The notes below the pieces were generated by a model. It made no database searches. It was not told the DNA's origin and saw only the letters and a program-made list of their open reading frames with translations. A stretch of DNA of 64,000 bases from JANQGH01 sp039177555 (lineage in GTDB: Bacteria; Pseudomonadota; Alphaproteobacteria; DSM-16000; Inquilinaceae). Position 1 is the first letter of the stretch. The number at the start of each line of letters is the position of its first letter. The stretch spans positions 1-64,000 of the forward strand of contig JBCDFV010000020.1 of the NCBI GenBank assembly GCA_039177555.1, given 5' to 3'. A program made the position numbers and the translations under genes. Below are positions 60,632 through 64,000 of this stretch, one piece after another.

Positions 60632-62397
60632 TGCGGCGCGGCGGGGACAGTTCCCCGGTCCAGCACGTCGTCGGTCAGCGCCAGGGCGTCGACGATGGCG
60701 GGATCGGTCGGGTCGAACGGGGCCAGGCCGACCATCGGTGCCATGCGCTCAATGACCCGGCGCACGGTCGGCGCCGCGACCCAACCGCCGGTGGCATAGC
60801 CATATGTTTCAGCCGTTCCATGCGGCTCATCCAGCATGACGAAGATGACGTATTCGGGGCTGTGAATGGGAAAGGCTGCGATGAAAGATGAAATCAGCGC
60901 GTCATCCGAATAGCGCCGCCCCATGGGCTTTTCGGCGGTTCCCGTCTTGCCGCCGACCAGATAGCCCTCGGCGTTGGCGTTCCGGCCGGTGCCGCCTTCG
61001 ACCACCAGGTTCATGAGCCGGCGCATGCTGTCTGACGTCTGTTCGGAGAAGATCCGGCGTTCCTCGCCGCTGCCGCCGGGCGCCAGGCTGGGCGGACGGT
61101 AGATGCCGCCATTGACGACCGACGCCACGCCGGCGGCAAGCTGAATCGGGCTGACGGCGATCCCATGGCCAAATGAAATCGTCATGGTTTCGACATCGTT
61201 CCAACGGCCGGGCACCAGTGGTGCGGTGACCTCGCCCAGCTCGATCGGCGGCGTCGTCAGCATGCCCAGGCGGCCCATGTATTCACGCTGGGTGTCTGTC
61301 CCCATGGCCATCGCCATCCGCGCCGAGCCGATGTTGGAGGAATACTGGAAAATCTCCGGCACGGTCAGCCAGCGGTTCTCTCCATGGAAATCGTTGATGG
61401 TGAAGCGGCCGATGCGGATCGGCTGGCTGGCGCCGAACCCGTCGCGTAGGCTCACGGCACCGCTGTCGAGCGCGATTGCCGTGTTAAAGATCTTGAATGT
61501 CGAGCCCATTTCGTAGGCGCCGAGCGTCGCCCGGTTGAACATGGACTCGTCTTCCGGCCCGCCCGGTGCGTAGGGGTCGAAGTCCGGCATCGACACCATG
61601 GCCAGCAGTTCGGAGGTGTTGGCGTTCATGATCAGGCCGACACCGCCGATGGCGGAGAATTGCTCGATTGCCGCAGACAGTTCGTCGCGCACCAGGCTTT
61701 GCAGCCGCAGGTCGATCGAAACGCCGACGGTCGCCGTCTCATCGCCCAGCATGTCGTCATAGGTGCGTTCGATGCCGGCCAGCCCGTTGCCGTCGACATC
61801 GGTAAACCCGACAATGTGGGCGGCCAGCGGCCCGGCCGGATAGAAGCGCTGGTCTTCCTCCTCGAAGCCGAGGCCCGGAATGCCCAGACGGTTGACCTCG
61901 AACTGCTGCGACGGGGTAAGGTTGCGATAGAGCCAGACGAACCGCCGGTCGGTGGCCAGAACCTCTTCGGCATGCTCGATATCAAGGTCGGGCAGAACCG
62001 TCATCAGCGATGCGATGGCCTGATCGGCGTCCGGGACCAGGGTCGCGTCGGCGAACAGCGAGGCGGAGGGCAGGGTGGTCGCCAGCAGCGCGCCGTTGCG
62101 GTCCAGAATGTCGCCCCGCGCCCCGTCGTGAGGCAGAACGGCGGCATTCGCGACCAGCAGCCGGCTTTCCTCAGCGCCGTCGAACACCGATACGTCGATC
62201 AGCCGCGCCGCCACGACCAGGAAGGCCAGCGCGAAGACGGCCGCCGTCACCAGCAGCCTAGTCTGACCCACGGCGATGGCGCCCGTGATCTTGGAGGGTT
62301 CGTCCGCCACCAGCCGTCCGCCCGGATCGACCTCCGCGTCGTCGCCCGGATAGAACAGGGCCTCGTCAAGCGCATTGACCGCGTGGGCGTCGCTCAT
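60628..62397 (-). CDS. ftsI: Septal transpeptidase, penicillin-binding protein 3 (FtsI)
   Basis: Cross-links septal peptidoglycan, 589 aa. A cytoplasmic tail and one membrane helix (about 45-67) precede the PBP dimer domain (GARGDILDRNGALLATT at 92-108) and the transpeptidase domain with Ser299 in STFK, S353-S-N355, and K484-T-G. The N-terminal tail is about 45 residues and acidic, longer than in E. coli. The ATG at 62397 overlaps the ftsL stop by 4 bases. Functions with FtsW. Confidence 0.97.
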   Translation of the reverse strand: MSDAHAVNALDEALFYPGDDAEVDPGGRLVADEPSKITGAIAVGQTRLLVTAAVFALAFLVVAARLIDVSVFDGAEESRLLVANAAVLPHDGARGDILDRNGALLATTLPSASLFADATLVPDADQAIASLMTVLPDLDIEHAEEVLATDRRFVWLYRNLTPSQQFEVNRLGIPGLGFEEEDQRFYPAGPLAAHIVGFTDVDGNGLAGIERTYDDMLGDETATVGVSIDLRLQSLVRDELSAAIEQFSAIGGVGLIMNANTSELLAMVSMPDFDPYAPGGPEDESMFNRATLGAYEMGSTFKIFNTAIALDSGAVSLRDGFGASQPIRIGRFTINDFHGENRWLTVPEIFQYSSNIGSARMAMAMGTDTQREYMGRLGMLTTPPIELGEVTAPLVPGRWNDVETMTISFGHGIAVSPIQLAAGVASVVNGGIYRPPSLAPGGSGEERRIFSEQTSDSMRRLMNLVVEGGTGRNANAEGYLVGGKTGTAEKPMGRRYSDDALISSFIAAFPIHSPEYVIFVMLDEPHGTAETYGYATGGWVAAPTVRRVIERMAPMVGLAPFDPTDPAIVDALALTDDVLDRGTVPAAPQ

Positions 62398-62810
62398 GGT
62401 GCGCTGCCCTCTTCCAGCGGCAGGCCGGGGCCGAAGCTCGCCTCTAGCGGACGGTGGCGCGGGATCGGAATGATCGGCATGTCGAGCGCCACCAGTTCAA
62501 GCGGCGCGGCGACCCGGTATTCACTGTTCGGCAAGGGCTCTGGGATCTCCTGAACGCTGTGGATCATCTGTTCGGGCCTGAGCGCGGTCAGATCGGTATG
62601 CGCGTCGGCCAGGGCCTGCAGGCGGTCTGGCCGCGTCAGGTAGGCCCACTCCGCATTCAGAATCCGGATCGACTCCCGCTCAAACGCGATCGACCGGTTC
62701 ATCGCGTTCAACGCGTCTTCCAAGGACTGGACGCGATAGCTGACATGGAAAACGATCGCGCTGGCGACGGCGATCAAGGACAGCCAGATGATGGTGTGTG
62801 CCCGGATCAT
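62394..62810 (-). CDS. ftsL: Cell-division protein FtsL-like
   Basis: A small bitopic protein of 138 aa: a short cytoplasmic end, one transmembrane helix (about 5-24), a helical region with heptad spacing (about 28-68: QSLEDALNAMNRSIAFERESIRILNAEWAYLTRPDRLQALA in blocks), then a Pro-rich periplasmic tail. The WAYLTRP segment is typical of alphaproteobacterial FtsL. Position between rsmH and ftsI, and 4-base overlaps with both, support the call despite weak sequence conservation in this family. Confidence 0.88.
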   Translation of the reverse strand: MIRAHTIIWLSLIAVASAIVFHVSYRVQSLEDALNAMNRSIAFERESIRILNAEWAYLTRPDRLQALADAHTDLTALRPEQMIHSVQEIPEPLPNSEYRVAAPLELVALDMPIIPIPRHRPLEASFGPGLPLEEGSAP

Positions 62811-63751
62811 GCGGCCTCGCCTTCCCAGGCGGGCGCCTCGGTTCGGATCGCGGCGCGCAGCTTGGCCGAGCGCGCGCGCGGGTTGGCGGCCAGCTCTTCC
62901 TCGCCGGGCTCAATCGGCTTGCGGTTGATCAGCCGGAAGGTCGGTGCCAGGTCGTTGGCCGGCACCGGCAGGTGGCGCGACGTCGCGCGCGACATGCTGC
63001 TGCGCATGGCGAGGAACCGTTTGACCTGGCGGTCTTCCAGACTGTGGAACGAGACGACCGCCAGCCGTCCGCCCGGCGCCAGGATGCGCTCCGCCGCCGC
63101 CAGCCCACGGCTCAACTCGCCCAACTCGTCATTCACCGCGATGCGCAGGCCCTGAAAGCTGCGTGTGGCCGGGTCGATGCCGTCCTTGGACCGGGGCACG
63201 GCGCGCCGCACGATCTCGGCCAACTGGCCGGTCGTGGTGACCGGCGCCGTGCTTCGCGCGGTGACGATCGCCTTGGCCACGCGGCGGGCAAACCGTTCCT
63301 CGCCATAATCCCGCAAAATGCGGATCAGGTCGCTTTCGTCGGCGTTATTGACGATATCGGCGGCCGTCGACCCATGATTACCCATACGCATGTCCAAAGG
63401 GCCGTCGGCGCGGAACGAAAAGCCTCGCCCGGCCTCGTCAAGCTGCGGCGACGAAACGCCGAGATCCAGCGCCACCGCGTCGACCAGCCGATCGACCAAC
63501 TGATCCATATCGCCGAACCGGCCTTCGATCAGCGTCAGTCGACCGTCGTATTCGCCGGCCATGGCGCGACCGTGGGCGATCGCCTCCGGATCGCGGTCGA
63601 TGCCGATCACCTGGCACTGCGCCGCTTCTAGCAAGGCGGCCGAATAGCCGCCGCGCCCGAACGTGCCGTCGACCACCGTATCGCCGTCGCCGGGCGCCAG
63701 CGCCGCGACCGTTTCGGCCAGCAGCACCGGAATATGCGCTTGCGCCGCCAT
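62807..63751 (-). CDS. rsmH: 16S rRNA (cytosine(1402)-N4)-methyltransferase
   Basis: SAM-dependent rRNA methyltransferase (MraW), 314 aa. VVDGTFGRGGYSAALLEA (about 24-41) is the SAM-binding motif, DLGVSSPQLDEAGRGFSFRADGPLDMRM (about 97-124) the family block, and LAVVSFHSLEDRQVKRF lies in the C-terminal half. The ATG at 63751 shares its last base position with the stop of mraZ (TGATG), so it is tightly coupled. Usual second gene of the dcw cluster. Confidence 0.97.
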   Translation of the reverse strand: MAAQAHIPVLLAETVAALAPGDGDTVVDGTFGRGGYSAALLEAAQCQVIGIDRDPEAIAHGRAMAGEYDGRLTLIEGRFGDMDQLVDRLVDAVALDLGVSSPQLDEAGRGFSFRADGPLDMRMGNHGSTAADIVNNADESDLIRILRDYGEERFARRVAKAIVTARSTAPVTTTGQLAEIVRRAVPRSKDGIDPATRSFQGLRIAVNDELGELSRGLAAAERILAPGGRLAVVSFHSLEDRQVKRFLAMRSSMSRATSRHLPVPANDLAPTFRLINRKPIEPGEEELAANPRARSAKLRAAIRTEAPAWEGEAA

Positions 63752-64000
63752 CAGGCGCCGGCCTTGTGCAGGATGCTGGGCTGGCCGTTGGCCGCCCGTT
63801 CCGCCCGACGCTGTTCGTACGTCTCCGGCTGCCAGATCTGGAACCGGCTGCTGCCCTTGCCGACGAACATCGCCTGGCCGTCGATCCCGGCCAGTTCCAG
63901 CAAGACCTTTGGCAGGATGATGCGGCCGTCGGGGTCGCAGCGCATCTCGGAACTGTCCGCGAAATACTCGTCCTCGGCGGCGTCGCGTTCCGGCGAGTTG
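63751..64000 (-). CDS. mraZ: Transcriptional regulator MraZ, C-terminal part (5' end outside window)
   Basis: The open frame enters from the right edge and ends with TGA at 63753-63751, giving about 82 residues. The segment MRCDPDGRIILPKVLLELAGI is the second AbrB-like (double-psi barrel) half of MraZ; residues before it (DEYFADSSE) fit the linker between the two halves. MraZ binds repeats in front of its own gene and represses the dcw cluster; that promoter lies outside the window. The internal ATG at 63945 is only a shadow start. Confidence 0.93.
   Translation of the reverse strand, partial: NSPERDAAEDEYFADSSEMRCDPDGRIILPKVLLELAGIDGQAMFVGKGSSRFQIWQPETYEQRRAERAANGQPSILHKAGA

Noticed and set aside
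1..64000. Mobile elements, prophage, CRISPR arrays, tRNA or rRNA genes, toxin-antitoxin pairs
   Set aside because: No transposase, integrase, phage structural gene, repeat-spacer array or cloverleaf was recognised on either strand.

Overview
The window is chromosomal DNA of a GC-rich Gram-negative bacterium, most likely an alphaproteobacterium with Rhodospirillales-like gene content. The evidence is a complete division and cell-wall (dcw) cluster on the minus strand (mraZ-rsmH-ftsL-ftsI-murE-murF-mraY-murD-ftsW-murG-murC-murB-ddl-ftsQ-ftsA-ftsZ) followed by lpxC-bamD-recN-ligA, a MurE with the DNPR motif of meso-diaminopimelate enzymes, an FtsZ with a very long Pro/Ala linker, and an alphaproteobacterial style PHA synthase operon. 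No rRNA, tRNA, CRISPR array, insertion sequence or prophage was seen.

Layout. 1-634: end of a LysR regulator. 844-6158 (+): tightly coupled operon for a PHA synthase with a Lys/Pro-rich N-terminal tail, FabI, a MaoC hydratase::phosphate acetyltransferase fusion and acetate kinase. 6211-15685 (-): sugar-uptake and catabolism operon of LacD-type aldolase, COG2407 (fucose/arabinose-type) isomerase, a YnjB-like ABC importer, a cytoplasmic GH51 arabinofuranosidase and a GntR/UTRA regulator. 15980-20354 (-): RND pump and its adaptor, with a palindrome inside the likely promoter. 20629-24574: secreted LpqC-type esterase, an MFS gene divergent from an Lrp regulator, and a DHA2 MFS gene. 24683-32013: second sugar importer (binding protein and two permeases, no ATPase) divergent from a LacI regulator that heads an operon with an uncharacterised alpha/alpha-repeat protein, a 2-hydroxyacid dehydrogenase and a sugar isomerase/epimerase. 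32000-36656: small accessory genes (HEAT-like protein, lipoprotein, a small exported protein behind an AT-rich segment with a probable structured RNA, an ArsR/three-SRPBCC module, HdeD-like protein). 36773-39594 (+): membrane-anchored FMN/Fe-S glutamate-synthase-like protein and an AI-2E family permease. 39580-64000 (-): ligA-recN-bamD-lpxC and the dcw cluster.

How it fits together. The PHA operon joins polymer synthesis to an R-hydratase-like domain that could supply 3-hydroxyacyl-CoA, and to acetyl-phosphate/acetate metabolism. The two sugar loci each carry binding protein, permeases, regulator and enzymes; the first has the only ABC ATPase in the window, so the second may borrow it. The first locus has isomerase and aldolase but no sugar kinase, so its pathway cannot be closed from what is visible. 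The less ordinary items are the three-way-junction-like RNA candidate at 33409-33476, the alpha/alpha-repeat protein at 29148-30137, the kinase-less sugar pathway, and the nucleoid-protein-like tail on the PHA synthase. Operator and promoter calls rest on symmetry read by eye, not on tested sites.
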